Assembly (NCBI RefSeq): GCF_000009985.1
Contig: NC_007626.1
Location: 1,388,745-1,452,744 of the forward strand
Direction: 5' to 3'
Source: Paramagnetospirillum magneticum AMB-1
GTDB lineage: Bacteria; Pseudomonadota; Alphaproteobacteria; Rhodospirillales; Magnetospirillaceae
Length of the DNA stretch: 64,000 bases
Shown: positions 52,148-60,814 of the stretch, piece by piece
Numbering within the stretch: the first letter of the stretch is position 1
How the letters are laid out: every line of letters starts with the position of its first letter
Translations under genes and position numbers: made by a program
The notes under the pieces: generated by a model
Told to the model about the DNA's origin: nothing
Databases searched by the model: none
What the model saw: only the letters and a program-made list of their open reading frames with translations

Positions 52148-52834
52148 TCACCCCTTCTGGGGCTCGATCCGCAATCCGGTCAGCAGGAAGACGTCGCGGG
52201 GGGTGAGCGGCGCCTCGGCGGCGAGGCGCCCGCCGGCCACCGCCTCGGGCTGCGGGCGCTTGCGGATGACGAACTCGATGGCCGCCTCGCCCACCGGGGT
52301 CAGGGTCTGGTCGAAGCGGGGCAGCCGATGGCGGAAGCTGCCGTCCAGGGCCTCGATGCGGCGGATGTCGGCCTGGATGCCCAGGGAGGGCAGGGCCTCC
52401 AGCAGATTGACCGAGACCGGGCTCCAGGATTTCGGCTTGAACAGGGTGAAGGTCCAGCGGTGCTCGGGGTTATGGCGCGACGGCCAGTAGCCCTGTTCGT
52501 ACATGTCCTCATCGGGGACCAGCACCACCATGTGGCCGCCGGGCTTCAGCACCCGCAGCCAGTGGCGCAGCGCTTCCACCGGCGAGGCCATCTTCTGCAG
52601 GACGAAGGTGGCGTGCACGAAGTCGAAACTGGCATCGGCAAGCCCGGTCAGGTGCTGAAGGTCGCCATCGGCCACGTCCCAGACCTTGGTCGCGGTGATG
52701 CTGGGAAACAGCTCGCCATAAAGGGCCAGGGGATCGGCGGCGCCGCCGATGTCCAGGCCCTGGCCGACCAGATAGCGGGTGATGAATTCGGGGGTGCGCG
52801 CCCGGCGGGCGACGGATTTGCTGGTCTCCTTCAC
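52148..52834 (-). CDS. SAM-dependent methyltransferase (type 11-like)
   Basis: The protein has 228 residues. The SAM motif I is LDIGGAADPLALYG, followed by DVADGDLQHLTGL and an FDFVHATFVLQKM strand and VLKPGGHMVVLVPDED, typical of class I methyltransferases. The GTG start at 52834 follows the upstream TRAP gene stop by four bases, with GGAG seven bases before it lying inside that gene; the longer frame overlaps the TRAP gene and is unlikely. Coupling with the binding-protein gene is odd. Substrate unknown. Confidence 0.8.
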   Translation of the reverse strand: MKETSKSVARRARTPEFITRYLVGQGLDIGGAADPLALYGELFPSITATKVWDVADGDLQHLTGLADASFDFVHATFVLQKMASPVEALRHWLRVLKPGGHMVVLVPDEDMYEQGYWPSRHNPEHRWTFTLFKPKSWSPVSVNLLEALPSLGIQADIRRIEALDGSFRHRLPRFDQTLTPVGEAAIEFVIRKRPQPEAVAGGRLAAEAPLTPRDVFLLTGLRIEPQKG

Positions 52835-52838
52835 CGGA

Positions 52839-53858
52839 TCACTCCACGGCCTGTATCTTGTCGAGGATGTCGCCGCCGCCCGGCACATGGTCGCGGAACG
52901 ACTTCCAGGCAGTGCGCCGCGCCAGCTTGCGCCAGGCGTCGAAGGCGTCGAAATCCAGTTTGACCACGTCCACTCCCGCGGCGATGAAATTGCCGGCCAG
53001 GCGCCGCTCCAGCAGCGACAGGGAGACGGCCAGATTGGCGGCGGCTTCGGCGGCGGCGGCGTGCAGTGCCTGTCGCCGGGCTTCGTCCAAGGTGTCGTAG
53101 CGGCGCTTGGACACCATGATCGGCTCGTAGAGATACCACAGGGCACCCGCATCGCCCGGGACCATCAGGCAGGCGAACTTGCGCTCCATGTGGAGTGACA
53201 GCAAGGTGGCGGCCGAGGTATTGGCGATGTCGATCAGGTCGTTGCTGACCAGGGTGCCCAGCGAGTCCGAGGTGACGACCGGAACCGGCACGGCCCCGGC
53301 CCCCGCCCAGAACTCGCCCATGAAGCGGCCGATGGTCCGGGCCCGCAGGCCCTTGGCGTCGGCGGGGGTCTGGACGCAGCGCTGCCGGCTGGCATAGGCG
53401 CCGGGAATCCAGGAATCGGCCAGGATGACCACGCCGGCGGCTTCCATCTGGTGCTTGAGATCGCGCATGGCGGGCGAGGCGGCGATGCGCTCGGCATGGG
53501 GGCGGCTGCGCACCATGGTCGGCAGGGACAGCACCGCCAGTTGGGGCATGCGGTCCAACAGATAGTCGGACGGCATGAACGCCATGTCGATATTGCCGCT
53601 GGTCAGGGCGCCCCACTGGTCGCCGGGACGCAGCAGGGAGGCCGAGGCATAAAGGCGGATGGTGATCCCCTGGGCCTCCATGGCCCGGGCGATGCTCCGC
53701 ATGGCGTCGTCGCGCATGTCTCCCGGCGGGAATTGATAGGAGGCGATCCAGGTCTCGGCCCCGGCATGGGAGACGGGGCGCACGGACACGACCGCGAGCG
53801 CGGCCATAACGGCAGCGGTCATCAGCCTCAGTCCATGCCTCAGAATGCGTCCCAGCAA
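52839..53858 (-). CDS. TRAP transporter solute-binding protein (DctP family)
   Basis: The protein has 339 residues with a signal peptide (LMTAAVMAALAVVSVRPV, cleavage near HAGAE). The DctP fold is recognisable in GALTSGNIDMAFMPSDYL, LPTMVRSRPHAERI, the GLRARTIGRFMGEFWAGAGAVPVPV ligand region and MVPGDAGALWYLYEPIMVSKRRYDTL. The key Arg of TRAP binders lies in KGLRART. No DctQ/DctM membrane genes are in the window, so it either serves a distant transporter or acts as a sensor partner. It is coupled to the methyltransferase. Confidence 0.82.
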   Translation of the reverse strand: MLGRILRHGLRLMTAAVMAALAVVSVRPVSHAGAETWIASYQFPPGDMRDDAMRSIARAMEAQGITIRLYASASLLRPGDQWGALTSGNIDMAFMPSDYLLDRMPQLAVLSLPTMVRSRPHAERIAASPAMRDLKHQMEAAGVVILADSWIPGAYASRQRCVQTPADAKGLRARTIGRFMGEFWAGAGAVPVPVVTSDSLGTLVSNDLIDIANTSAATLLSLHMERKFACLMVPGDAGALWYLYEPIMVSKRRYDTLDEARRQALHAAAAEAAANLAVSLSLLERRLAGNFIAAGVDVVKLDFDAFDAWRKLARRTAWKSFRDHVPGGGDILDKIQAVE

Positions 53859-53920
53859 AGCGCCGCCGCCCCCGATGATCCCCCGGGTGACAGTGCACCA
53901 CGTTCGCGGGCTTTGGGCAA

Positions 53921-55279
53921 CTATTCCCGAAGGCCGGACTCGTCGCGGGCCTCTTCCTCGGCCTCCATCTCCTCGACCACTTCCTCGGGCAGCATCAGCA
54001 CGCCGGCATTGTAGTCGTAGTCGAAGATCTCGGCGTAGCGGCCCCAGGTGATGGTGGTCTCCAGCACGCGCTCGGCCTCGTCGTCGGTGAGGTAATCCTG
54101 CAATTCCTGCAAGAAGCGGTCTTCCGGGGCGCGATGGTCCTTGCGCTCGTCCAGCACCCGGCGGATATGGGCGGCCAAGGGGATGTGCTTGACCAGGGCC
54201 TCGGCGAACAGGTCCTTGCGCACCGCGTCATCGGCCTCGACGAAGGCCTGGCCGGCGGGGGTGACGAAGATGTCGCCCGCCGCGATGCGGGCCAGCCCCA
54301 GGACGCGCAGGCCTTCGAACAGGTGGAAGAGCTGGTCGTCCTCCAGCTCGGTCTCCTCGGCCAGTTGCGGCAGGTCGGCGCGGCCGTTGAACGGCGCCTC
54401 GGCCACGGTTTCCAGCAGGCCGGCCATCTTGCCCGGCGTGGTGTCGGGCAGGCGGTAGCCCAGGGTCAACTGCTCGGCCGCCCCCAATCCGCCGCCCCGG
54501 ACGTTGGCGGTCATCAGGGTGTAGACCTCGTCGACGATCTGGCGGAAGGCGGCGGATTCCGTGTCGCGCGGCCGGGGCAGGTTGACGCGGATCTCGGCCC
54601 GCACCCGCCCGGGGTCGGAGGAGAATACCAGGACGCGGTCGGCCATGGACACCGCCTCCTCGATATTGTGGGAGACCAGCAGAATGCCCTTGGTGGGGAT
54701 CTTGCGCTCGTCCCACAGTTCCAGAAGGTCTTCCCGCAGCGTCTCCGAGGTCAGCACGTCCAGCGCCGAGAACGGCTCGTCCAGCAGCAGCACGTCGGGC
54801 CGCATCACCAGGGCGCGGGCGAAGCCGACGCGCTGACGCATGCCGCCCGACAATTCCTTGGGATAGGCGCTTTCATAGCCGCCCAGGCCGATCAGGTCGA
54901 TGGCCTCGTTGGCGCGCTCTTCGCGCTCGGCCTTGGCCACGCCCGCCGCCTCCAGGCCCAGTTCCACGTTCTCTTCCACCGTCAGCCAGGGAAACAGGGC
55001 GAAAGACTGGAACACCATGGAGATGCCCTTGGCCGGGCCGGTCATCAGGTGGCCGCGATACTTGACCTCGCCGCCATTGGCCTTGATCAGCCCGGCCATG
55101 ATGCGCAAAAGCGTGGACTTGCCCGAGCCCGACTTGCCCAGCAGGGCGACGATCTCGCCCTCTTCCAGCTTGAAGTCGACGCCTTCCAGCACGGTGCGTT
55201 CCCGCCGGTCGGGCGTGAGAAAGGTCTTGCGCACGCCGCGCAGGTCGAGAAGGGCGGTGGAGGTGGTGATGTCGGCCAT
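53921..55279 (-). CDS. ABC transporter ATPase with AAA-associated C-terminal domain
   Basis: The protein has 452 residues. The nitrate/sulfonate/taurine-type ATPase domain (1-250) shows Walker A LLGKSGSGKST, Q-loop MVFQSFALFPWLTV, signature ELSGGMRQRVGFARAL and Walker B VLLLDEPFSALD. Residues about 300-430 form an AAA-associated C-terminal domain (LPQLAEETELEDDQLFHLFEGLRVLG), a winged-helix-like regulatory addition, and the tail is very acidic. The permease gene ends 11 bases upstream. No solute-binding protein belongs to it in the window. Confidence 0.9.
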   Translation of the reverse strand: MADITTSTALLDLRGVRKTFLTPDRRERTVLEGVDFKLEEGEIVALLGKSGSGKSTLLRIMAGLIKANGGEVKYRGHLMTGPAKGISMVFQSFALFPWLTVEENVELGLEAAGVAKAEREERANEAIDLIGLGGYESAYPKELSGGMRQRVGFARALVMRPDVLLLDEPFSALDVLTSETLREDLLELWDERKIPTKGILLVSHNIEEAVSMADRVLVFSSDPGRVRAEIRVNLPRPRDTESAAFRQIVDEVYTLMTANVRGGGLGAAEQLTLGYRLPDTTPGKMAGLLETVAEAPFNGRADLPQLAEETELEDDQLFHLFEGLRVLGLARIAAGDIFVTPAGQAFVEADDAVRKDLFAEALVKHIPLAAHIRRVLDERKDHRAPEDRFLQELQDYLTDDEAERVLETTITWGRYAEIFDYDYNAGVLMLPEEVVEEMEAEEEARDESGLRE

Positions 55280-55290
55280 GACCCTGTCCT

Positions 55291-57030
55291 CTAATCCAGA
55301 CGCAGCCGGTCGGCCGCCAGCATGTAAAGGCGCCGCCACAAAAAGCGGTTGAAGCCCATCACGAACAGGCACATCACGGCGATGCCCAGCGCGATGCGCG
55401 GAAAGTCGCCGTCGGCGGTGGCGCGTGCAATGTACGAGCCCAGCCCCACGGCCTCCAACTTGGTATCGCCCCAGCTGACCAGCTCGGAGACGATGGAGGC
55501 GTTCCACGACCCGCCCGAGGCGGTCACCGCCCCGGTGACGTAGGACGGGAAGATGGCCGGCAGGATGAACTTCTTCCAGCGCAGCCAGCCCGACAGGCCC
55601 AGATTGCCCGCCGCATCCTTCATGTCCTGGGGAATGGCCGAGGCCCCGGCGATGACGTTGAACAGGATGTACCACTGGGTGCCCAGGATCATCAGCGGGC
55701 TGGTCCACACGTCCACATTGGCGTCGAAATGGACGATCAGCACCACGGCCACCGGGAACATCAGGTTGGCGGGGAAGGCGGCCAGGAACTGGGCCACCCA
55801 TTGGACGTTCTGGGCCACCAGCGGCCGCTGGCCGATCCATACGCCCACCGGCACCCAGATCAGCGAGGCCAGCGAGATCAGCACCACCACCCGCAGCGCG
55901 GTGGTCAGGCCGTAAAGCAGCACCTGCCATACTTCCCACAGGCCGATGGCCCCATGGATGAACAGCCCCACTTCGACCAGGGCGCCCAAGGCCGCCAGGA
56001 TCAGCAGCCCGTCCCAGACCCGTTCGGCCCAGGAGGGCAGGGTCACCATGCGGATCGGCGCGTGGTGGAACAGGGTGGTTTCCTCGCGCTGGCGCAGCAG
56101 GAAGGTGAAACGGTCCCAGGCCGCCGACGGCAGGCGGGCGAGGTAGCGGAACAGGCGTCCGCGCTGCATCAGGGTCAGCAGCCAGGATTCCGGCTGCTGC
56201 TCGCCCGGTGCCGAATCCACCTTGAACTTGTCGGCCCAGGCCACCAGCGGGCGGAACATCAGCTGGTCGTAGATCATGATGCCGGCCAGCACCGCCAGCA
56301 TGGCCCAGCCGATGGCCGCCAGGTTCTCCTCGGCGATGGCCAGGGCGATGTACGAGCCCACGCCCGGCAGGGCGATGCTCTGGCCCGACACCGAGATGGC
56401 TTCGGACGCCACCACGAAGAACCAGCCGCCCGACACGCTCATCATCATGTTCCACACCAGGCCGGGCATGGCCCAAGGCAGCTCCAGGCGCCAGAAGCGT
56501 TGCCACGGCGACAGATGGAACATCTCCGAGGCTTCGATCAGGTCGTTGGGCACCGTCTTCAGCGAGGAATACAGGCTGAACGTCATGTTCCAGGCCTGGG
56601 AGGTGAAGATGGCGAAGATGGCCGCGCATTCCACCCCCAGCAGATTGCCGGGGAACAGGGCGATGAAGCCGGTCACCGTGATGGACAGGAAGCCTAGGAT
56701 GGGGATCGACTGCAAGATGTCGAGAATGGGGATCAGCACCTTCTCCAGCGCCGGCACCTTGGCGGCCAGGGAGGCGTAGATCAGGGTGAAGATCAGCGAG
56801 GCCAGCAGGGCGGCGGCCATGCGCAACGCGCTGCGCAGCAGGTAATAGGGCAGACCGGCCGGGTCCAGGGACAGGGCGAGCTTCTCACCCACGTCATAGG
56901 GCGTGGTCATCTGGGCGCCGCCATAGGCCAGCAGGGCCAGCAGCGCGAAGATGATCGGTATGATCGCCAGATCCCAGAAATTGGGCTTGAGTTCTGGCGC
57001 CACCGCGACTGTGGGAAGGCTCCAACGCAT
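55291..57030 (-). CDS. ABC transporter permease with two fused BPD domains
   Basis: The protein has 579 residues with about 12 helices. Two binding-protein-dependent permease domains each carry an EAA-type loop (EASEMFHLSPWQRFWRLELP; DAAGNLGLSGWLRWKKFILP). It partners the ATPase downstream. Fusion of two TauC/SsuC-type permeases is typical of a little-studied anion or sulfonate transporter subfamily found in Proteobacteria; the substrate is unknown. The ATG precedes a short hydrophilic leader. Confidence 0.9.
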   Translation of the reverse strand: MRWSLPTVAVAPELKPNFWDLAIIPIIFALLALLAYGGAQMTTPYDVGEKLALSLDPAGLPYYLLRSALRMAAALLASLIFTLIYASLAAKVPALEKVLIPILDILQSIPILGFLSITVTGFIALFPGNLLGVECAAIFAIFTSQAWNMTFSLYSSLKTVPNDLIEASEMFHLSPWQRFWRLELPWAMPGLVWNMMMSVSGGWFFVVASEAISVSGQSIALPGVGSYIALAIAEENLAAIGWAMLAVLAGIMIYDQLMFRPLVAWADKFKVDSAPGEQQPESWLLTLMQRGRLFRYLARLPSAAWDRFTFLLRQREETTLFHHAPIRMVTLPSWAERVWDGLLILAALGALVEVGLFIHGAIGLWEVWQVLLYGLTTALRVVVLISLASLIWVPVGVWIGQRPLVAQNVQWVAQFLAAFPANLMFPVAVVLIVHFDANVDVWTSPLMILGTQWYILFNVIAGASAIPQDMKDAAGNLGLSGWLRWKKFILPAIFPSYVTGAVTASGGSWNASIVSELVSWGDTKLEAVGLGSYIARATADGDFPRIALGIAVMCLFVMGFNRFLWRRLYMLAADRLRLD

Positions 57031-57132
57031 TCCGGCCGTTCCGGTTCGGGTTGAGTGCGCCCCTCATAGCCTGCCCGCCTTGCCTTTGTCGAGCAGGGAA
57101 ACCTTTACAAGACGGTGACTGTCAGGTTGCGG

Positions 57133-57624
57133 TCAGGCCCGGTCGAGAATCACGAAGTCGAAGGCCGGGTCGCCCTCGTTGCGGCGCCGCGAAACTTCAT
57201 GCCAGAGGCCGCGCTCGAAGGCGGGAAACATCGTGTCGCCCTCATAGGCGCGGGCGATCTCGGTCAGATACAGGCGCCGGGCTCCGGGCAGGGCCTCGGC
57301 GAACAGGCTGTTGCCGCCGATCACCATCAGCTCCGCCGCCTCGGGCGCCAGCCGGGCCGCCAGGGCCAGGGCTTCGTCCAGGGAATGGGCGGTATGCGCC
57401 CCCTCGGCCCGCCACCCGGTCTGGCGCGTCACCACGATGTTGGGGCGCTTGGGGAGAGGGCGGCCGATGGACTCCCAGGTCTTGCGGCCCATGATCACCG
57501 GCTTGCCCAGGGTGTTCTCCTTGAACCACTTCAGGTCCTCGGGAATATGCCAGGGCAGGGCGTTGTCCTTGCCGATCACCCCGTTGGCGGCCACGGCGAC
57601 GATGAGGGCGACGGAGGGGGTCAT
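57133..57624 (-). CDS. folA: Dihydrofolate reductase
   Basis: The protein has 163 residues. LIVAVAANGVIGKDNALPWHIPEDLKWFKENT holds the active-site acid (PEDL), and VIMGRKTWESIGRPLPKRPNIVVTR and VIGGNSLFAEALP bind NADPH. It regenerates tetrahydrofolate. GAGGGACAAGCA before the ATG is a good ribosome-binding site. It is downstream of thyA with a 103-base spacer holding a repeat element, and the two together form the thymidylate pair. Confidence 0.95.
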   Translation of the reverse strand: MTPSVALIVAVAANGVIGKDNALPWHIPEDLKWFKENTLGKPVIMGRKTWESIGRPLPKRPNIVVTRQTGWRAEGAHTAHSLDEALALAARLAPEAAELMVIGGNSLFAEALPGARRLYLTEIARAYEGDTMFPAFERGLWHEVSRRRNEGDPAFDFVILDRA

Positions 57625-57656
57625 TGCTTGTCCCTCAATCGCCGGGCGGGCTTGTA

Positions 57657-57722
57657 CCAAGCCCTTGGCTCCCGCCGCATAAGCGGCGGCGCGCTTCGCG
57701 CTTGCCTCCTCGCTCCGCTCGT
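57657..57722. repeat. GGCTTATGCCGC-type palindromic element, copy in thyA-folA spacer
   Basis: Hairpins GCCGCATAAGCGGC and GCGCGCTTCGCGC follow each other. Read on the minus strand the sequence GCTTATGCGGCGGGAGCCAAG matches the elements at 60200 and 63594. Confidence 0.6.
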
Positions 57723-57727
57723 CGGAC

Positions 57728-58522
57728 TCATACCGCCACCGGTGCGGCGATGTGGGCGTGGCACTGGTAGTCCACCACTTTGATGTCGTCCATGGTGAAG
57801 GCGAACAGGTCCTTCACCTCGGGATTGAGCTCCAGCCGGGGCAGCGGCAGGGGGGCGCGCGACAATTGCAGCGCCGCCTGCTCCATGTGGTTGGAATAGA
57901 GGTGCGCATCGCCGAAGGTGTGGACGAAGGCGCCGACCTCGAGGCCCGTCACCTGCGCCACCATGTGGGTCAGCAGGGCGTAGGAGGCGATGTTGAACGG
58001 CACGCCCAGGAACACGTCCGCCGAGCGCTGGTAAAGCTGGCACGACAGCTTTCCGTCCGCCACGTAGAACTGGAACAGGCAGTGGCAGGGCGGCAGGGCC
58101 ATGGACTCGATATCGGCCGGGTTCCAGGCCGAGACGATCAGGCGCCGCGAATCCGGGGATTTGCGGATCATCTCCACCACCTGGGTGATCTGATCCACGG
58201 TGCTGCCGTCGGGGCAGGCCCAGGACCGCCATTGCTTGCCGTAGACCGGGCCGAGATCGCCATTGGCGTCGGCCCATTCGTCCCAGATGGAGACCTTGTT
58301 GTCCTTCAGCCAGCCGATATTGGTGTCGCCCCGCAGAAACCACAGCAGCTCGACGAAGATGGACCGGGTGTGGAGCTTCTTGGTGGTCACCAGGGGAAAC
58401 CCCCGGCTGAGGTCGAAGCGCATCTGGTGGCCGAACACGCTGGTGGTGCCGGTGCCGGTACGGTCGGTCTTGGTCACGCCTTCGGCTTGAATGCGCCGCA
58501 GCAGGTCCAGGTACTGATGCAA
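57728..58522 (-). CDS. thyA: Thymidylate synthase (TTG start)
   Basis: The protein has 264 residues, exactly the E. coli length. Active-site Cys lies in LPPCHCLFQFYV; RGFPLVTTKKLHTRSI, SADVFLGVPFNIASYA and the C-terminal HIAAPVAV are invariant ThyA features. It methylates dUMP to dTMP using methylene-tetrahydrofolate. The start is placed at a TTG giving (M)HQYLDLLRRIQAEG, which aligns with the known N-terminus and has GGAGG eight bases upstream; a GTG 33 bases upstream lacks a site. folA lies downstream. Confidence 0.95.
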   Translation of the reverse strand: MHQYLDLLRRIQAEGVTKTDRTGTGTTSVFGHQMRFDLSRGFPLVTTKKLHTRSIFVELLWFLRGDTNIGWLKDNKVSIWDEWADANGDLGPVYGKQWRSWACPDGSTVDQITQVVEMIRKSPDSRRLIVSAWNPADIESMALPPCHCLFQFYVADGKLSCQLYQRSADVFLGVPFNIASYALLTHMVAQVTGLEVGAFVHTFGDAHLYSNHMEQAALQLSRAPLPLPRLELNPEVKDLFAFTMDDIKVVDYQCHAHIAAPVAV

Positions 58523-58530
58523 GGGGTGAA

Positions 58531-58535
58531 CCTCC
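58531..58535 (-). promoter_or_regulatory. Ribosome-binding site that decides the thyA TTG start
   Basis: GGAGG on the minus strand, eight bases before the TTG. If translation began at the upstream GTG (58555), this site would lie inside the coding region. Confidence 0.75.
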
Positions 58536-58683
58536 GGATTTGGGGCGGCCGGCACTGTACCAGCCCGGCCGACCGGGACGCAATGTCGGGTCCCCGCCTT
58601 CTTTCGCCACGGGCCGTCACGTCTTGGTCGGAGACAAGGAAGGAAAACAAACTTAAGATATAAGTGGGCGAAAGGAGTGCCGC

Positions 58684-59871
58684 GTGGGTTTCGACACCAA
58701 GACGTTATGGATCACCCTGGCCATCAGCAATCTGGTGTTCGGCGCCCTGATGCTGGTTTACGCCGGTCAGGGAGGCAGCCGGGGGACGTTGCGCAGTTGG
58801 GCTTCGGCGCAGGTGTTCAAGGGGCTGGCCATCGCGCTGATCCTGGTCAAGCCGGCCATTCCCCATCCCTGGGGCTTTTCCGGCAATCTGCTCTATCTCG
58901 CCGGGCATGCCTTGGAACTGGCGGCGTTTCTTGCCTATGCCGGGCAGGGGCGGCGAATTCGCGCGGCCGGTCTGGTCTTTGCCGGCCTGGCGGCGGCCTA
59001 TCTGGCCGGAATCGCCGCCGGGGCGGCGGCCAATGTCCTGGCGGTGCTGTTCTCGTCCAGTCTGTTCGTCCTGTACGGATTGAGCGCCATGGCCCTGTGG
59101 TCGTCGCGCCGTCGCCGGTCGCCGGTCCAGGTTCTGCTGGTGGTCAGCAACGGGCTGATCGCCCTGACCGCCCTGGCCCGCATCGGGCTGGCCTGGTCCA
59201 GCCCCGCCTGGGATCCGCAGAGCGCCGCCCTGGCCAATCAGGCCATGTTCCTGCTGGGCTACGTCTTCTCGCTGTGCGACGGCTTCAGCTTTCTGCTGCT
59301 GGTCAAGGAGGATGCCGACCGTTCGCTGCTGCGCATGGCGACCATCGACCAGTTGACCGGCATTCCCAACCGCGCCCATTTCCTCGATCTGGCCGAGGAC
59401 CGGCGGCGGCTGTGCCTGCGGTCGGGCCAGGCCGTCTCGGTGGTGATGATGGACGTGGACTATTTCAAGCGGGTCAACGACGAGTTCGGCCACTCCGCGG
59501 GGGACGAGGTGCTGCGCCGTGTCGGCTGCGCCCTGCGCGAGCATCTGCGCGATGTGGACGTCTTTGGCCGGCTGGGGGGCGAGGAATTCGCCATTGTGCT
59601 GCCGGGCACCTCGCTGGCGGCGGCCGTTCCGGTGGCCGACCGTCTGCGCGCCATTCTGGCCGGATTGGAGGTGGAGACCGCCAAGGGGACGACCCGAATC
59701 ACGGTCAGCATGGGCATCGCCGACCTGGGCGGCGGACGGTCCCTGGAACTGGCCATGTCCGAGGCCGACGGGCGGCTGTACCGCGCCAAGGCCGCCGGGC
59801 GCAACAAGGTGGTGGCTGTTTCCGAAACAATTCCCGACAAGGCTGGCGCTTCCGATCGGGCCGCTTTATAG
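58684..59871 (+). CDS. Membrane-bound diguanylate cyclase
   Basis: The protein has 395 residues. About six helices (residues 8-215) form an MHYT/MASE-like sensor of unknown ligand, followed by a GGDEF domain. The active site is RLGGEEFAIVLPG, MDVDYFKRVNDEFGHSAGD holds the metal and guanine residues, and an inhibitory RxxD (RDVD) site lies five residues before GGEEF, so product inhibition is expected. The GTG start follows a GAAAGGAG sequence. The stop codon overlaps the presumed -10 box of ssrA. Confidence 0.9.
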   Translation: MGFDTKTLWITLAISNLVFGALMLVYAGQGGSRGTLRSWASAQVFKGLAIALILVKPAIPHPWGFSGNLLYLAGHALELAAFLAYAGQGRRIRAAGLVFAGLAAAYLAGIAAGAAANVLAVLFSSSLFVLYGLSAMALWSSRRRRSPVQVLLVVSNGLIALTALARIGLAWSSPAWDPQSAALANQAMFLLGYVFSLCDGFSFLLLVKEDADRSLLRMATIDQLTGIPNRAHFLDLAEDRRRLCLRSGQAVSVVMMDVDYFKRVNDEFGHSAGDEVLRRVGCALREHLRDVDVFGRLGGEEFAIVLPGTSLAAAVPVADRLRAILAGLEVETAKGTTRITVSMGIADLGGGRSLELAMSEADGRLYRAKAAGRNKVVAVSETIPDKAGASDRAAL

Positions 59872-59872
59872 T
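59844..59872 (+). promoter_or_regulatory. Candidate ssrA promoter
   Basis: TATAGT at 59867-59872 makes a good -10 box placed just before the acceptor segment; the -35 region TGGCGC, 17 bases upstream, is weak. The box overlaps the stop of the cyclase gene. Confidence 0.35.
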
Positions 59873-59879
59873 GGGGATG

Positions 59880-60195
59880 CCGGGCGACCGGCTATGACGC
59901 TAAACGCCACACGGAATAGACGTTACGGACCCGGGGGCGGTACCCGGCGCCTCCACCAAATTTCCCGGCCCAGGACGCGGGCCGGAACATCGGGGGCGAA
60001 ACAGGATCGACGTGCGCAGTAAAGGTCTGGTTTGCGTTCGGCATGATACCACCGTTATCGGGTCAATCCTAACAAGTGCCAACGACAACGTTGAACTTGC
60101 CGCTGCGGCTTAACCCGTAAGCGCGGTCCGGGGGGAACCGGGCAACAGAACTCCCCCCACTTTTCCGGGTTCCGATGACACCCGTCGTCGGAACG
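59880..60195 (+). ncRNA. ssrA: Circularly permuted two-piece tmRNA
   Basis: The acceptor part comes first: a T-arm-like CCGGG/CCCGG stem, then CGCCTCC and ACCA ending at 59958. After a spacer of about 33 bases, the second part begins GGGGGCGAAACAGGATCGACG at 59992. GGGGGCG pairs with CGCCTCC to form the acceptor stem. The tag frame begins GCC at 60078 and encodes ANDNVELAAAA then TAA (60111-60113). GC-rich pseudoknot and hairpin segments follow, ending in a TCCGATGAC / GTCGTCGGA stem. This permuted order is the alphaproteobacterial form; the precursor is cut into acceptor and coding RNAs. tmRNA rescues stalled ribosomes and tags the product for ClpXP. Exact ends are approximate. Confidence 0.93.
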
Positions 60196-60199
60196 CGGC

Positions 60200-60270
60200 T
60201 AGGCCCAAAGGGCCGCGCGGCTTATGCCGCGGGAGCCAAGCACGCGGAGGCGTGCGCCCGGCGCCTGAGG
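60200..60270. repeat. GGCTTATGCCGC-type palindromic element between ssrA and sspB
   Basis: Three hairpins in series: GGCCCAAAGGGCC, GCGGCTTATGCCGC and CACGCGGAGGCGTG. The first two recur at 63594 and the second at 57657 in reverse. Confidence 0.65.
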
Positions 60271-60310
60271 GGCGTCGGCAAGTGATACGCGAGGATGGGG
60301 TTTTTCGCCG

Positions 60311-60814
60311 GTGGAAGAACTGCGTTACGACAAGATGGTGGAAGAGGCTCTGCGCGGCGTTGTGCGCGATTCGCTGCATTTTGCCGCTGAACACGGCCTG
60401 CCGGGCGAGCATCACTTCTACATCACCTTTCGCCCCCACCACCCCGATGTGGGGATGAGCGACCACCTGAAGGCGCGCCATCCCGACGAGATGACCATCG
60501 TGCTGCAGCACCAGTTCTGGGATCTCAACGTCACCGAGGACGGCTTTTCCGTGACCCTGTCGTTCTCGGGCAAGCCGGAGACCATGGTGATCCCCTTCTC
60601 GGCGGTGACCGGCTTCGCCGATCCTTCCGCCAAGTTCGGCCTGCAGTTCCAGGCCATTCCCGGCGATGACGACGACGACGACGACATGGAGATCGACGAG
60701 TTCGATCCCCAGCCGCCGCGCGGCGCCGCGTCCGCCAAGGACGACGAGCCCGAGCCCCAGCCCCCGGGCGGCGACGGCAACGTGGTGGCGCTGGACAAGT
60801 TCCGCAAGAAGTGA
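60311..60814 (+). CDS. sspB: ClpXP adaptor SspB
   Basis: The protein has 167 residues. SspB binds ssrA-tagged proteins and delivers them to ClpXP. The dimer/tag-binding domain (residues 1-120) reads FYITFRPHHPDVGMSDHLKARHP, MTIVLQHQFWDL and VIPFSAVTGFADPSAKFGLQF. A long acidic and proline-rich linker (DDDDDDDMEIDEFD) leads to the ClpX-binding tail NVVALDKFRKK. This is the alphaproteobacterial form of the adaptor. It sits directly downstream of ssrA, which makes its own substrate tag. The GTG start has a GAGGATGGGG leader about 12 bases upstream. Confidence 0.95.
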   Translation: MEELRYDKMVEEALRGVVRDSLHFAAEHGLPGEHHFYITFRPHHPDVGMSDHLKARHPDEMTIVLQHQFWDLNVTEDGFSVTLSFSGKPETMVIPFSAVTGFADPSAKFGLQFQAIPGDDDDDDDMEIDEFDPQPPRGAASAKDDEPEPQPPGGDGNVVALDKFRKK

